From: DASRAA01 sp963814165
GTDB taxonomy: Bacteria > Acidobacteriota > Terriglobia > Terriglobales > Acidobacteriaceae
NCBI GenBank assembly: GCA_963814165.1
Contig: CAWFBW010000004.1
Location: 1-64,000 of the forward strand
Length of the DNA stretch: 64,000 nucleotides
Reading direction: 5' to 3'
A program made the position numbers and the translations under genes. Each line of letters starts with the position of its first letter. Position 1 is the stretch's first letter. A model generated the notes under the pieces. That model did no database searches and was not told where the DNA came from. It saw only the letters and a program-made list of their open reading frames with translations. Shown here piece after piece: positions 45,373-54,159 of this stretch.

Positions 45373-45840
45373 ATGTTGCTTGCATATCGGCTGGTGAAGC
45401 TGATTGAGACCCACTCGGACGGACTCGCGCGGAGCTTGCACGAGCGTTACTGCCACGACAAGAAGTGTTCGGCGTACTCCAATGTTCCGGAGACGGAGTT
45501 GCGAGCGAGAGTTTACGAAGTGTATCGCCATCTCGGTGAATGGCTGTTGGGCAAAACCGAGGTCGACGTGGAGCGGCGGTACCTGGAGATTGGCGCCGAA
45601 CGCGCCGAGCAGGGCGTTCCTGCCAGCCAAGTGGTGTGGATGATCTGCCTGGTAAGGGAGAACCTGTGGGATTACCTGCAGAAGCATGCTGAGCTGGAAA
45701 AACCGGCGGAGATCTTTGGAGAAATGGAATTGCTCGAGATGCTGGACCAGTTCTTCAATCGCGCCATTTATTACGCGACGCTGGGACACGAACGGGCCCG
45801 CAACGGCTACCAGGTAATGGAAGAAAAAGTCACGGTTTAG
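45373..45840 (+). CDS. Helical RsbRD-N-like protein, probable sensor or regulator
   Basis: A 155-residue all-helical protein. The segment VYRHLGEWLLGKTEVDVERRY, then IGAERAEQGVPASQVVWM, recalls the N-terminal sensor-like domain of RsbRD-type proteins and of some bacterial stand-alone regulators. It lacks a catalytic or DNA-binding motif. It is the first gene behind two palindromic sites and is 15 bp upstream of the CoA-transferase gene, so it belongs to that operon. A regulatory role is inference. Confidence 0.6.
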   Translation: MLLAYRLVKLIETHSDGLARSLHERYCHDKKCSAYSNVPETELRARVYEVYRHLGEWLLGKTEVDVERRYLEIGAERAEQGVPASQVVWMICLVRENLWDYLQKHAELEKPAEIFGEMELLEMLDQFFNRAIYYATLGHERARNGYQVMEEKVTV

Positions 45841-45855
45841 AACGAGGACGACTTC

Positions 45856-47211
45856 ATGTCTTGGATCGATCCATATCGAAGCAAATTGATGACTCCGCGC
45901 GAGGCGGTCAACTGCGTGGAGTCGGGAATGCGGGTGTACATCCATCCGGGGTGCGCCGAGCCAGAGGCGCTGGTTGAGGCGCTGATGGAGCGTGCGCCAT
46001 TCGTCAAAGGGGTGGAGATTGTCCACCTGCTTACGCTGGGCACGTCGCCGTATTGCGCTCCCGAAATGTCGGAGAGCTTCCGCCACAACGCGTTGTTCGT
46101 CGGTGGCAACGTGCGTGAAGCCGTACACGACGGCCGCGCCGACTACACACCCATCTTCCTCGGTGAGGTTGAGGCGCTGTTCGAGAGCGGCGAGATGCCG
46201 ATCGATGTCGCCTTCATCCAGGTTTCTCCGCCCGACTCCCACGGCTATTGCAGCTTTGGCGTGGGCGTGGACACAACCCTAACTGCCGCCAAATACGCGC
46301 ACCGAGTGGTGGCGCAAGTGAATGCGCAAATGCCGCGCACTTATGGTGACAGCTTCATCCACGTCAACGAACTCGATGCCATCGTCGAAGTTTCGCGGCC
46401 GCTCTGCGAGATCAAGGAAAACGTAATCACCGACCTGCATCGCTCGATCGGCGCGCATGTTTCCTCGCTCATCGAAGACGGTTCGGTACTGCAATTGGGC
46501 ATTGGCGGCATTCCGGATGCCGTGCTGCCGAACCTGATGGACCGCCGCGACCTCGGTGTCCACACCGAACTGATCTCGGACAATGCGATTCCCCTGGTTG
46601 AGTCCGGCGTCATCAACGGGCGGCGAAAGAACTTCAAGCCCCGGAAGATCATCCTCGGTTTCATGCTGGGGACCAAGAAGCTGTTCGACTTCGTGGATGA
46701 AAACCCATTCTTCGAGTTTCATCCGTCGGCCTACACCAATGACCCGTTCCGTATCGCGCAAAATGACCGGGTGGTCGCGATCAACTCCGCCATCGAAGTC
46801 GATCTCACCGGCCAGGTCTGCGCGGAGTCTATCGGTCAGGCCTTCTACAGCGGCTTCGGCGGGCAACTGGACTTCATCCGCGGGGCAGGGCGCTCCAAGT
46901 GGGGCAAGCCGATCATTGCGTTGGCGTCCACGGCCAAAGAGGAGACGTTGTCGCGCATCGTGCCACGGCTTGCGCACGGCGCCGGTGTCCTGACCGGCCG
47001 CGCCGACGTGCACTATGTGGTCACCGAACACGGCATCGCCTATTTACACGGCAAGACGATCCGCCAGCGCGCGCACGCGCTGATCCAGATCGCCCACCCC
47101 AAGTTCCGCCAGGAGTTGACGGAATACTGCGAGAAACAGCGCTGGTTTCAGCGTAACGAGTTAGCAACCTTCGAAGCACGAGGTGAACATGGCATTACCA
47201 CCGCGCGGTGA
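45856..47211 (+). CDS. Acetyl-CoA hydrolase/transferase family protein (4-hydroxybutyrate CoA-transferase-like)
   Basis: A 451-residue CoA-transferase of the AcH-CoA family. Family segments include GMRVYIHPGCAEP, GVGVDTTLTAAKYA, QLGIGGIPDAV, and VCAESIG with the catalytic Glu. The C-terminal VVTEHGIAYLHGKT is typical. It swaps CoA between acids such as acetate and an acyl-CoA. The operon with a 2-oxoacid:ferredoxin oxidoreductase suggests that the acyl-CoA produced there is used here. The 3' end overlaps the ferredoxin gene by 23 bp. Confidence 0.88.
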   Translation: MSWIDPYRSKLMTPREAVNCVESGMRVYIHPGCAEPEALVEALMERAPFVKGVEIVHLLTLGTSPYCAPEMSESFRHNALFVGGNVREAVHDGRADYTPIFLGEVEALFESGEMPIDVAFIQVSPPDSHGYCSFGVGVDTTLTAAKYAHRVVAQVNAQMPRTYGDSFIHVNELDAIVEVSRPLCEIKENVITDLHRSIGAHVSSLIEDGSVLQLGIGGIPDAVLPNLMDRRDLGVHTELISDNAIPLVESGVINGRRKNFKPRKIILGFMLGTKKLFDFVDENPFFEFHPSAYTNDPFRIAQNDRVVAINSAIEVDLTGQVCAESIGQAFYSGFGGQLDFIRGAGRSKWGKPIIALASTAKEETLSRIVPRLAHGAGVLTGRADVHYVVTEHGIAYLHGKTIRQRAHALIQIAHPKFRQELTEYCEKQRWFQRNELATFEARGEHGITTAR

Positions 47212-47467
47212 CATAACCATTGACGTCGAGGAATGTAAGGGCTGCGGGCTCTGCGTAGAGTCGTGCCCGCCCGGATGCCTGAAACTGGCGCCGGAGCTCA
47301 GCCACTACGGAGTGCACCCGGCGACCTATACCGGCGAAGGTTGCACGGGCTGCGGCGCCTGCTTCTACTGCTGCCCCGAGCCGGGCGCCATCACTGTGTA
47401 CCGCTTAGTCCCGCCGCCAAAGCTGGCTGGCGCAGGCAACGAGGTGACCCATGCGGCAACTGTGTAA
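47189..47467 (+). CDS. 2x[4Fe-4S] ferredoxin subunit of 2-oxoacid oxidoreductase
   Basis: A 92-residue ferredoxin-like delta subunit. It has two cluster motifs: CKGCGLCVESCPPGC and CTGCGACFYCCPE. These transfer electrons from the thiamine site to free ferredoxin. ATG 47189 follows GAGGTGA. It overlaps the genes on both sides, so the operon is tightly coupled. Confidence 0.9.
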   Translation: MALPPRGDITIDVEECKGCGLCVESCPPGCLKLAPELSHYGVHPATYTGEGCTGCGACFYCCPEPGAITVYRLVPPPKLAGAGNEVTHAATV

Positions 47468-48503
47468 AGGAAACGTCGCGGTCGTGAAGGCTGCGGTGCT
47501 GGCGGGATGCCGGGCCTACTACGGATATCCCATTACTCCGGCCAGTGAGATCGCCGAATATGCCGCCCTCCTCTTTCCGGAAGTAGGCGGTACTTTTTTG
47601 CAGTCAGAGAGCGAAGTCTCGGCCATCAACATGGTGTACGGTGCGGCATCTGCCGGCATCCGGGTGATGTCGGCGTCTTCGGGCCCTGGCATGAGCCTGA
47701 TGCAGGAAGGGATGTCGTACATAGCCGGATCCGAGCTGCCCTGTGTGATTGTTGACGTGGTGCGCGGTGGCCCCGGCCTGGGCAACATCGCCCCCGAGCA
47801 GAGCGATTACAACTGCATCGTGAAGGGCGGAGGCCACGGCTGCTACCGCAACATCGTGTTGGCGCCTGCGTCCGTGCAGGAGATGTTTGACCTTACCGTG
47901 CTGGCCTTCGAGCTGGCGGACCGCTACCGCAATCCGGTGGTCATCATGACCGACGGCTATGTCGGACAGATGCAGGAGCCACTGGAGATCAAGCTGCGCG
48001 ACGTTCCCCAGCCCGAGAAGGATTGGGCAGTGAAAGGCACGCCGGAGACCAAGAAGAACCTGATCAGCTCGATCTTCCTGGAGCCCGACGCGCTGGAAGC
48101 TCATGTCCGCAAACTGGAAGCGAAGTACGCGCTGGCACAGGAACTGGAGAGCCGCAGCGAGAATTACCTGACCGATGATGCGGAGATACTGCTAGTGGGA
48201 TTCGGCATTGTGTCGCGCATCCTGCGGTCGTCGGTGGACCAGCTACGCGCACAGGGCATCAAGGCGGGGCTGTTCCGGCCGATCACGCTCTGGCCGTTCC
48301 CGTCGCGAGAGCTGCGCGAGATAGCCAAGCACGTGAAGACGGTCATGGCCGTCGAGTTGAGCACCGGAATGATGGTGGATGACGTGAAACTGGCGCTCAA
48401 CGGCAGCGTGCCGGTGGAGTTCTACGGCCGTGCGGGCGGCAATGTGCCGAGCGTCGAGGAGATCGCCGAACAAGTTACGTCGCACATGGCGACATTGGTT
48501 TAG
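47451..48503 (+). CDS. 2-oxoacid:ferredoxin oxidoreductase alpha subunit (VorB/KorA-like)
   Basis: A 350-residue subunit of the ferredoxin-dependent 2-oxoacid oxidoreductases. Signatures: GCRAYYGYPITPASEI near the N-terminus, SESEVSAINMVYGAASAG, SSGPGMSLMQEG, and domain II with VGFGIVSRILRSSVDQLR. The closest named types are VOR (branched-chain) and KOR (2-oxoglutarate); the sequence alone does not settle the substrate. It overlaps the ferredoxin gene by 17 bp. Confidence 0.88.
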   Translation: MRQLCKGNVAVVKAAVLAGCRAYYGYPITPASEIAEYAALLFPEVGGTFLQSESEVSAINMVYGAASAGIRVMSASSGPGMSLMQEGMSYIAGSELPCVIVDVVRGGPGLGNIAPEQSDYNCIVKGGGHGCYRNIVLAPASVQEMFDLTVLAFELADRYRNPVVIMTDGYVGQMQEPLEIKLRDVPQPEKDWAVKGTPETKKNLISSIFLEPDALEAHVRKLEAKYALAQELESRSENYLTDDAEILLVGFGIVSRILRSSVDQLRAQGIKAGLFRPITLWPFPSRELREIAKHVKTVMAVELSTGMMVDDVKLALNGSVPVEFYGRAGGNVPSVEEIAEQVTSHMATLV

Positions 48504-48516
48504 TGGGGAGGATTCT

Positions 48517-49971
48517 GTGAGCGAATACGAAGTGGTCCATGAAAAGTCGCCCGCGTTCTACGACAAATTCGAACGCAAGGCGGAGCTGCAGCAGCAGACC
48601 CACTATTGTCCCGGCTGCGGACATGGCGTCGTGCACAAGCTGATTGCCGAGTCGCTGACCGAACTCGGACTGCAAGATCGCGCCATCCTGGTCAGCCCGG
48701 TAGGCTGCTCGGTGTTTGCCTACTACTACTTCGACGTGGGCAATGTGCAAGCTGCTCACGGTCGCGCGTCGGCTGTTGCAACCGCGCTGAAGCGCGCGCA
48801 TCCCGAATCGATTGTCATGTCGTACCAAGGTGACGGCGACCTGGCGGCCATCGGTACGGCCGAGATCATTCATGCCGCCAATCGTGGCGAGAACATTTGC
48901 GTGTTCTTCGTCAACAACTCGATTTACGGCATGACAGGCGGACAACTGGCTCCCACCACGCTAGTTGGCCAGTACAGCACAACTTCTCCCTGGGGACGCC
49001 GCCCCAGCAACGAGGGCTTGCCGCTTCACGTTGCCGAATTGCTGGCATCTCTGGAGACGCCCACCTACATCGAGCGCGTCGCCGTCAGTGACATGAAGAA
49101 TGTCATGAAGGCGAAGAAAGCCATCAAGAAGGCGCTGCAGATTCAGAAGGACGGTGGCGGGTTCTCGCTGGTCGAGATACTTTCGCCGTGTCCCACGATC
49201 CTGAAGATGGACCCACTGGTAGCTCGCAAGTGGGTGGCTGAGACACTGACGAAGGCATTCCCGTTGGGAGTCTTCCGTGATCGCAAACCGGAACTGCCTG
49301 CGTCGGCCGAAGTGCCGGTGAAGACCGTGGCGCAGGCGCTCGGAGTGGAAGACGGCGACGGTGAGCAGACGGCGTCACGCCATCACCACACGCGTGAAGT
49401 CACAGTGAACTTCGCGGGATTTGGCGGTCAGGGCGTCCTGCTGATGGGCCAGTTGCTGGCTGAGATGGGTTTGCGCGAACAAATGGAAGTGAGCTGGCTG
49501 CCATCGTACGGACCGGAAATGCGCTCTGGTAGCGCGCACTGCTTCGTCACGCTGTCGCACGAGCGAATCGGGTCGCCACTCATCTCCCGGCCGGAAGTGC
49601 TGGTAGCGATGAACGAGATTTCGTTGCGCAAGTTCGCCTCTACCGTGGTGCCCGGCGGACTCATTCTGTACAACGCCGAGAAACTGCCGGATGATTTCGC
49701 CGTCACCCATGCGCGCGCGGTATGCATCCCGGTGTCGCAGATGGCCGACCAGCTTGGTTCCGCGAAGGTAGCTAATGTGGTGATGCTGGGCGCGCTGCTG
49801 GAAGAAACCGGCTGCCTGCCTACCGACACCGCCGTCGCCGTGCTGGAAAGCACGGTGAAGAACAAGAAGTTGCTCGCTCTGGATAAGCAGGCGATTGTAG
49901 CCGGGCGCGATTACGTCGACACCACGATAGAAGTCGGTGCCGTAGCGCAGCCCGACGGCTACTCGTACTGA
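48517..49971 (+). CDS. 2-oxoacid:ferredoxin oxidoreductase beta-gamma fusion
   Basis: A 484-residue fusion. Residues about 1-270 form the thiamine-diphosphate beta subunit (YCPGCGHGVVHKL, QGDGDLAAIGTAEI, NNSIYGMTGGQLAPTT). After a linker of His and Arg, residues about 292-470 form the gamma subunit (NFAGFGGQGVLLMGQLLAE, SYGPEMRSGSAHC). Beta and gamma are separate genes in most KOR/VOR enzymes. GTG 48517 has GGGGAGG upstream. Last gene of the operon. Confidence 0.88.
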   Translation: MSEYEVVHEKSPAFYDKFERKAELQQQTHYCPGCGHGVVHKLIAESLTELGLQDRAILVSPVGCSVFAYYYFDVGNVQAAHGRASAVATALKRAHPESIVMSYQGDGDLAAIGTAEIIHAANRGENICVFFVNNSIYGMTGGQLAPTTLVGQYSTTSPWGRRPSNEGLPLHVAELLASLETPTYIERVAVSDMKNVMKAKKAIKKALQIQKDGGGFSLVEILSPCPTILKMDPLVARKWVAETLTKAFPLGVFRDRKPELPASAEVPVKTVAQALGVEDGDGEQTASRHHHTREVTVNFAGFGGQGVLLMGQLLAEMGLREQMEVSWLPSYGPEMRSGSAHCFVTLSHERIGSPLISRPEVLVAMNEISLRKFASTVVPGGLILYNAEKLPDDFAVTHARAVCIPVSQMADQLGSAKVANVVMLGALLEETGCLPTDTAVAVLESTVKNKKLLALDKQAIVAGRDYVDTTIEVGAVAQPDGYSY

Positions 49972-50130
49972 TATCCATCCTCCGCCCAGCCGGTTTCACG
50001 GCCGCCGCGCCAACCAGTGCCGCGGCCGTGGCGAGGCTGGGATTCGTGTTTGCGGCCGGGGCGCAGTCGGAGGCACGCGTCGCGATGTCTGGCGCTGGTA
50101 AGATGCCAGTGATCCGTTCTGAGGAGCACT

Positions 50131-50310
50131 GTGCCGTCGAAGTTACCCAAACGCAAGCCGTTCAAGGCTTCCAAGGCGGTGAAGGCCGCCGCGAGAGAGA
50201 AGATTGGGGCGCCTCCGCCAACCCGGGCTGATCCGTCGCCAAAGAAGCGCAAGGCCAAGCCGCCTAAGCACAAACCAACGCTGAAGAAATTGCTGGAAGA
50301 AGATAGCTAG
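50131..50310 (+). CDS. Lysine/proline-rich small basic protein
   Basis: A 59-residue protein, about one third lysine and arginine, with proline spacers (PSPKKRKAKPPKHKP) and a helical end LKKLLEEDS. GTG 50131 lies after GAGGAG. It has no homologue that I recognise; such proteins may bind nucleic acid or be ribosome-associated. The stop touches the end of the convergent pxpA gene. A longer antisense frame exists here but has no ribosome site. Confidence 0.55.
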   Translation: MPSKLPKRKPFKASKAVKAAAREKIGAPPPTRADPSPKKRKAKPPKHKPTLKKLLEEDS

Positions 50311-51078
50311 CTATGCAGTCAGCGCCCGAAGCCGTACTCCTGCCTTCTTGAGGCCCTCGTTCACCGCCCGAGCAATCGCGACGCTGCCCGGAGTGTCCGA
50401 ATGAATACAGACGGTTTGCGCCGCGACCTTGAGCTCGGAGCTGTCTGTGGCGATGGCAATCTGGCGGGTGGCAATGTCAACGGCTTGCCGGGCAGCCTTC
50501 GCGGGATCGTCGAGCAATGCGCCAGGCAGAGTGCGCTTGCGCAGGATGCCATCCGGCTCGTAGGCGCGGTCGGCAAAGGCCTCGGCCGCACACGATAAGC
50601 CCATCGACTCCCACAATGTGAGCGTAGCCGACCCTGCCTGTCCGACCATGACGAGTTGCTCGTCACTCTCCAGCACCGCGCGTCCGACGGCAGCCGCAAC
50701 TTCCGCGCTCTTGTTGGCAGCATGATAGAGCGCGCCATGCGGCTTGCAGTGCACAAGCTGCACGCCGAGCAGCGCCGCAATTTCCGCTAATGCGGCAATC
50801 TGGTCGCGCACCGTGGCCTCGACTTCAGCGGCAGACATCGGCGACTCGATACGGCCGAAGTTCTCGCGGTCGGGATAGCCGGGATGGGCACCCACAGCAA
50901 CTCCCAGTTGCTTTGCGATTCGCACCGTCTCGCGCATGGTGTGCTCGTCGCCGGCGTGTCCACCGCAAGCCACGTTCGCCGAGGTGATATAGCGCATCAG
51001 TTCGAAGTCGGTACCATTGGCCAGCGACTGCTCCGACTCGCCCAAGTCAGAGTTAATGTCGATCCACAATTCGCTCAT
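50311..51078 (-). CDS. pxpA: 5-oxoprolinase subunit PxpA (LamB/YcsF family)
   Basis: A 255-residue subunit of the ATP-dependent 5-oxoprolinase that opens pyroglutamate to glutamate. Family motifs: DINSDLGESEQS, NVACGGHAGDEHTM, GAHPGYPDRENFGR, CKPHGALYH and VCIHSDTPGS. It is the last of three genes in order pxpB, pxpC, pxpA, matching the known complex. Confidence 0.93.
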   Translation of the reverse strand: MSELWIDINSDLGESEQSLANGTDFELMRYITSANVACGGHAGDEHTMRETVRIAKQLGVAVGAHPGYPDRENFGRIESPMSAAEVEATVRDQIAALAEIAALLGVQLVHCKPHGALYHAANKSAEVAAAVGRAVLESDEQLVMVGQAGSATLTLWESMGLSCAAEAFADRAYEPDGILRKRTLPGALLDDPAKAARQAVDIATRQIAIATDSSELKVAAQTVCIHSDTPGSVAIARAVNEGLKKAGVRLRALTA

Positions 51079-51088
51079 ATCGACTCTC

Positions 51089-52018
51089 TTATTTCCGCCA
51101 GATCTCTCTCATCCATTGTTCCTGAGCTCGCAGTGCGTCAATCGCGCCGGCAAGAGGCACTTCCGCAAACCGCACCTCGTCGCGGGGCCGCAGTTGCCCG
51201 ATGCGGGGCATGTCAGCCGCTATAACATTGGCTATTTTCGGATATCCGCCCGTTGTCTGCTGATCGACGAACAGGATGATCGGCTGGCCGTCTTGAGGTA
51301 TCTGCACGGCACCCAAGGGAATTCCATCGGTCAGGAGTTGCTTCGACTCACGAACATTGACGCGCTGTCCGCTCAGCCTCAGCCCCGCACGGTCAGTCTG
51401 TTCACTCACGATGTATGGAGCAGCGAAAAACATGTCCCATTCTTCGGGGCTGAACCAGTCGTTCTGCGCGCCTCGCGTGACACGAATCGGCCTAGAGCAC
51501 GGCAGCTTATCCCATGCTTGCGAGCGCAAGCGCCGCGGTCCTTGCCCGCCCGCCGTCCCGGTCCGGAGAATATCACCCGATTGCAACCTCCGCCCGGCGA
51601 CTCCCCCGAAACCACCTCGTACATCCGTCGAAGCACTGCCCATCACCAACGGGACATCCAGTCCTCCCTGAATTGCCAGGTAGGCCCGTGCACCGCCGAC
51701 CATACTCCCACATTGTAAGACTCCACCTGCGGGAACATTTACTACCGCATTCTGAGCGACACGGTACTGCCCTACTTTGCAATCGCAGCTTGCGCCCGAC
51801 ACTGCCACAACCGCGTTCCGCTCAAACTCCAAGGTCACACCCAGCAAAGTCATCTCCAGCGCCGGCGCGTACTCATCGTTTCCGACCAACAGGTTGGCGA
51901 TCCGAAGCGACAGGGCATCGGCAGCGCCGCAGGGCGATATTCCGAGATGGGCGTAGCCAAAGCGCCCGCGATCCTGCACGGTGGTCGATAGACCGGGCTT
52001 GAGGACGCGAATCGTCAT
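51089..52018 (-). CDS. pxpC: 5-oxoprolinase subunit PxpC (biotin-dependent carboxyltransferase fold)
   Basis: A 309-residue subunit of the KipA/carboxyltransferase fold. Family motifs: GLSTTVQDRGRFGYAHLGI near the N-terminus, GVPLSGAAD replaced here by GISPCGAAD, NDWFSPEEW and RMGLRLSG-like RAGLRLSGQ. It overlaps pxpB by 4 bp (ATGA). Confidence 0.92.
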   Translation of the reverse strand: MTIRVLKPGLSTTVQDRGRFGYAHLGISPCGAADALSLRIANLLVGNDEYAPALEMTLLGVTLEFERNAVVAVSGASCDCKVGQYRVAQNAVVNVPAGGVLQCGSMVGGARAYLAIQGGLDVPLVMGSASTDVRGGFGGVAGRRLQSGDILRTGTAGGQGPRRLRSQAWDKLPCSRPIRVTRGAQNDWFSPEEWDMFFAAPYIVSEQTDRAGLRLSGQRVNVRESKQLLTDGIPLGAVQIPQDGQPIILFVDQQTTGGYPKIANVIAADMPRIGQLRPRDEVRFAEVPLAGAIDALRAQEQWMREIWRK

Positions 52019-52695
52019 CCGCGGTCCTGCAGGAGGCGCTCGAACTCGTCGCGGTCAATCGCCACGAACCGCAGGCGGTCGCCCGGTACGACCAGCGTCG
52101 GTTGGCTCGCTCGGGAATCGAACATGCGCAGCGGCGTGCGGCCAATCAACCTCCAGCCGCCCGGCGTCACACTGGGATAGATACCCGTCTGCCCACCGGC
52201 GATTCCCACGCTGCCTGCCGCGACAGCTCGGCGCGGTGTGGCCAGGCGCGGCATGCTGAGTGCATCGGGCATGCCGGACAGATAGGCAAACCCCGCGGTG
52301 AATCCGAGGAAGCACACGTCGTAGGTTGCGCTCGAATGCAGTCGAACGACTTCTCGCTCTGGCAGCTTGGTGTAAGCAGCCACGTCCTGCAAATCTGGCC
52401 CGAATTCCGCGTCGTAGCAGACCGGGACCTCCCTGACTTTGCCGAACTCTACGACTCCAGCCGATGCCTCTGCCCCAACCAATTCCACCAGTGCGGCCAC
52501 GTCTTCATGCGCGATGATCAGCGGATCGAAGTCCACGAGCAGCGAAACGTATCCCGGATGCAGGTTGCGGATGCGCGCATCCCGCCGAGCCTGAAATGCG
52601 TGAAACATTCCCAACACACGCGTCTGAATCTCCGGCGAGATGGCATCGCCGAAAACTACGAGTAACGACGAATCGCTGGCCGGAATAAGTTGCAT
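52015..52695 (-). CDS. pxpB: 5-oxoprolinase subunit PxpB (KipI-like)
   Basis: A 226-residue subunit of the KipI/PxpB family. Family motifs: VPVCYDAEFGPDL, GFTAGFAYLSGMP, PRLATPRRAVAAGSVGIAGGQTGIYP and TPGGWRLIGRTP. ATG 52695 gives the normal start (MQLIPASDSSLLVVFGD); an upstream start in frame would add 55 unlike residues. First gene of the pxp operon. Confidence 0.9.
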   Translation of the reverse strand: MQLIPASDSSLLVVFGDAISPEIQTRVLGMFHAFQARRDARIRNLHPGYVSLLVDFDPLIIAHEDVAALVELVGAEASAGVVEFGKVREVPVCYDAEFGPDLQDVAAYTKLPEREVVRLHSSATYDVCFLGFTAGFAYLSGMPDALSMPRLATPRRAVAAGSVGIAGGQTGIYPSVTPGGWRLIGRTPLRMFDSRASQPTLVVPGDRLRFVAIDRDEFERLLQDRG

Positions 52696-52832
52696 AGGAG
52701 CTTCGGCGCATAAACCTGCCGTCCTTTCCGATGAATAGTGCAAAGCCGGAGAGGTGTCAAACCCGTTTCCGGGGCGAATCCAGCGCCCTGAACTGCGGGT
52801 TTCTGTATCATTCGCAATTGACGCCAACCTCC

Positions 52833-54107
52833 ATGACTGCGAGCCGCACCTCACGTCCACAGACTCCTCGCTTTTGGCTGTTCGCCCTCACCCCTGAAGA
52901 GCGCGCCACCCTCATCGCCACCTTCGGCGGTTGGGCGCTCGACGGCATGGACGTGATGATCTACAGCTTTGTGATTCCCGCTCTGATCGCGCAGTGGCAT
53001 ATGAGCCAGGGGCAGGCGGGCATGCTCAGTACGGTTGCGCTTTTGTTGTCCGCAGCGGGCGGATGGCTGGCGGGACTTCTGGCCGACCGCTTCGGGCGTG
53101 CGCGAATTCTACAAATCACCATCCTGTGGTTCGCTGTCTTCACGTTCCTCAGCGGCTTCACCACTTCGTTTTGGCAACTGCTGATTACGCGTAGCCTGCA
53201 GGGCTTGGGCTTCGGCGGAGAATGGGCCGTCGGCGCAGTGCTGATGGGAGAGGCCATCCGAGCCGAGCATCGCGGTAAGGCGGTGGGCACAGTGCAGGGT
53301 GGATGGGCCGTCGGATGGGGCGTCGCGGCGCTGTGTTACACCGCGCTTTTCTCGTTCCTGCCGGCCTCGGTCGCATGGCGCATCATGTTCTGGATCGGCA
53401 TCCTGCCGTCGCTGCTGGTGTTCTATATTCAGCGGCACGTGCCCGAGCCGGAGATCTTTCGCCGGACGCAGGCCCGCGAAGGAGTTCAGGGGCACGGCGC
53501 CCGATTTCTCGACATCTTCAGCCCCAAATTGCTGCGCATCACGCTGCTCGCTTCGCTCCTCGCTATTGGAGCTCAGGGCGGCTACTACGCCATTACCACA
53601 TGGCTGCCGACCTATCTGAAAACCACTCGCGGATTGTCGGTACTCAATACCGGCGGATATCTGGCCATCGTGATCGCAGGCTCGTTCTGCGGATATATGG
53701 TGGGGGCATGGTTGACGGACCGCCTGGGACGCAAGCGCACGCTGCTGGCTTTTGCCGTGGGCTCCCTGCTGGCGGTGATTTTCTACACCTCTCTCCCCAT
53801 CGGGAATGCTGTCATGCTGGTACTGGGTTTTCCTCTAGGGTTTTTCGCATCCGGGTCTTTCAGCCCGATTGGCGCATTCTTCACCGAACTGTTCCCTACG
53901 CACTTGCGCGGCTCCGGCCAGGGGTTCTCCTACAATGTGGGACGCGGTATTGGGGCGTTGTTCCCGACGCTGGTTGGCTACCTTGGGGCCCGCATGGGAC
54001 TGGGATCTGCCATCGCGGTCTTCGCTGCAATCGCGTATGTCACCATGGCAATGGCCACGGCATTACTCCCCGAGACTCGTGGCCGCGAACTGCAGGGGTC
54101 TGAATAA
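52833..54107 (+). CDS. MFS transporter (sialate/aromatic acid:H+ symporter type)
   Basis: A 424-residue carrier with 12 hydrophobic segments. The loop 2-3 motif is GLLADRFGRARIL; the later copy is AWLTDRLGRKRTL, and GFGGEWAVGAVLMGE is a hallmark of the AAHS/NanT branch of acid symporters. It is divergent from pxpB across a 137-bp shared control region, so a 5-oxoproline or related acid substrate is possible but not shown. ATG 52833 is chosen; the longer open frame begins at 52731 and would add 34 residues. Confidence 0.88.
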   Translation: MTASRTSRPQTPRFWLFALTPEERATLIATFGGWALDGMDVMIYSFVIPALIAQWHMSQGQAGMLSTVALLLSAAGGWLAGLLADRFGRARILQITILWFAVFTFLSGFTTSFWQLLITRSLQGLGFGGEWAVGAVLMGEAIRAEHRGKAVGTVQGGWAVGWGVAALCYTALFSFLPASVAWRIMFWIGILPSLLVFYIQRHVPEPEIFRRTQAREGVQGHGARFLDIFSPKLLRITLLASLLAIGAQGGYYAITTWLPTYLKTTRGLSVLNTGGYLAIVIAGSFCGYMVGAWLTDRLGRKRTLLAFAVGSLLAVIFYTSLPIGNAVMLVLGFPLGFFASGSFSPIGAFFTELFPTHLRGSGQGFSYNVGRGIGALFPTLVGYLGARMGLGSAIAVFAAIAYVTMAMATALLPETRGRELQGSE

Positions 54108-54109
54108 AA

Positions 54110-54134
54110 ATGCCGGAGCACTCGGCTCCGGCAT
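54110..54134. terminator. Strong terminator hairpin between MFS and PEP-CTERM genes
   Basis: A 10-bp perfect stem ATGCCGGAGC/GCTCCGGCAT with a 5-base loop. Read on the minus strand it is followed by TTTTTATT, which suits the PEP-CTERM gene. It starts 3 bp after the MFS stop, so it can serve both genes. Confidence 0.8.
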
Positions 54135-54159
54135 CGAAGTGGATCTGGATTGACTTGAA

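Noticed and set aside
49959..50273. A 104-codon minus-strand frame over the small lysine-rich gene
   Set aside because: No ribosome site; the plus-strand frame has GAGGAG and a protein-like basic composition.
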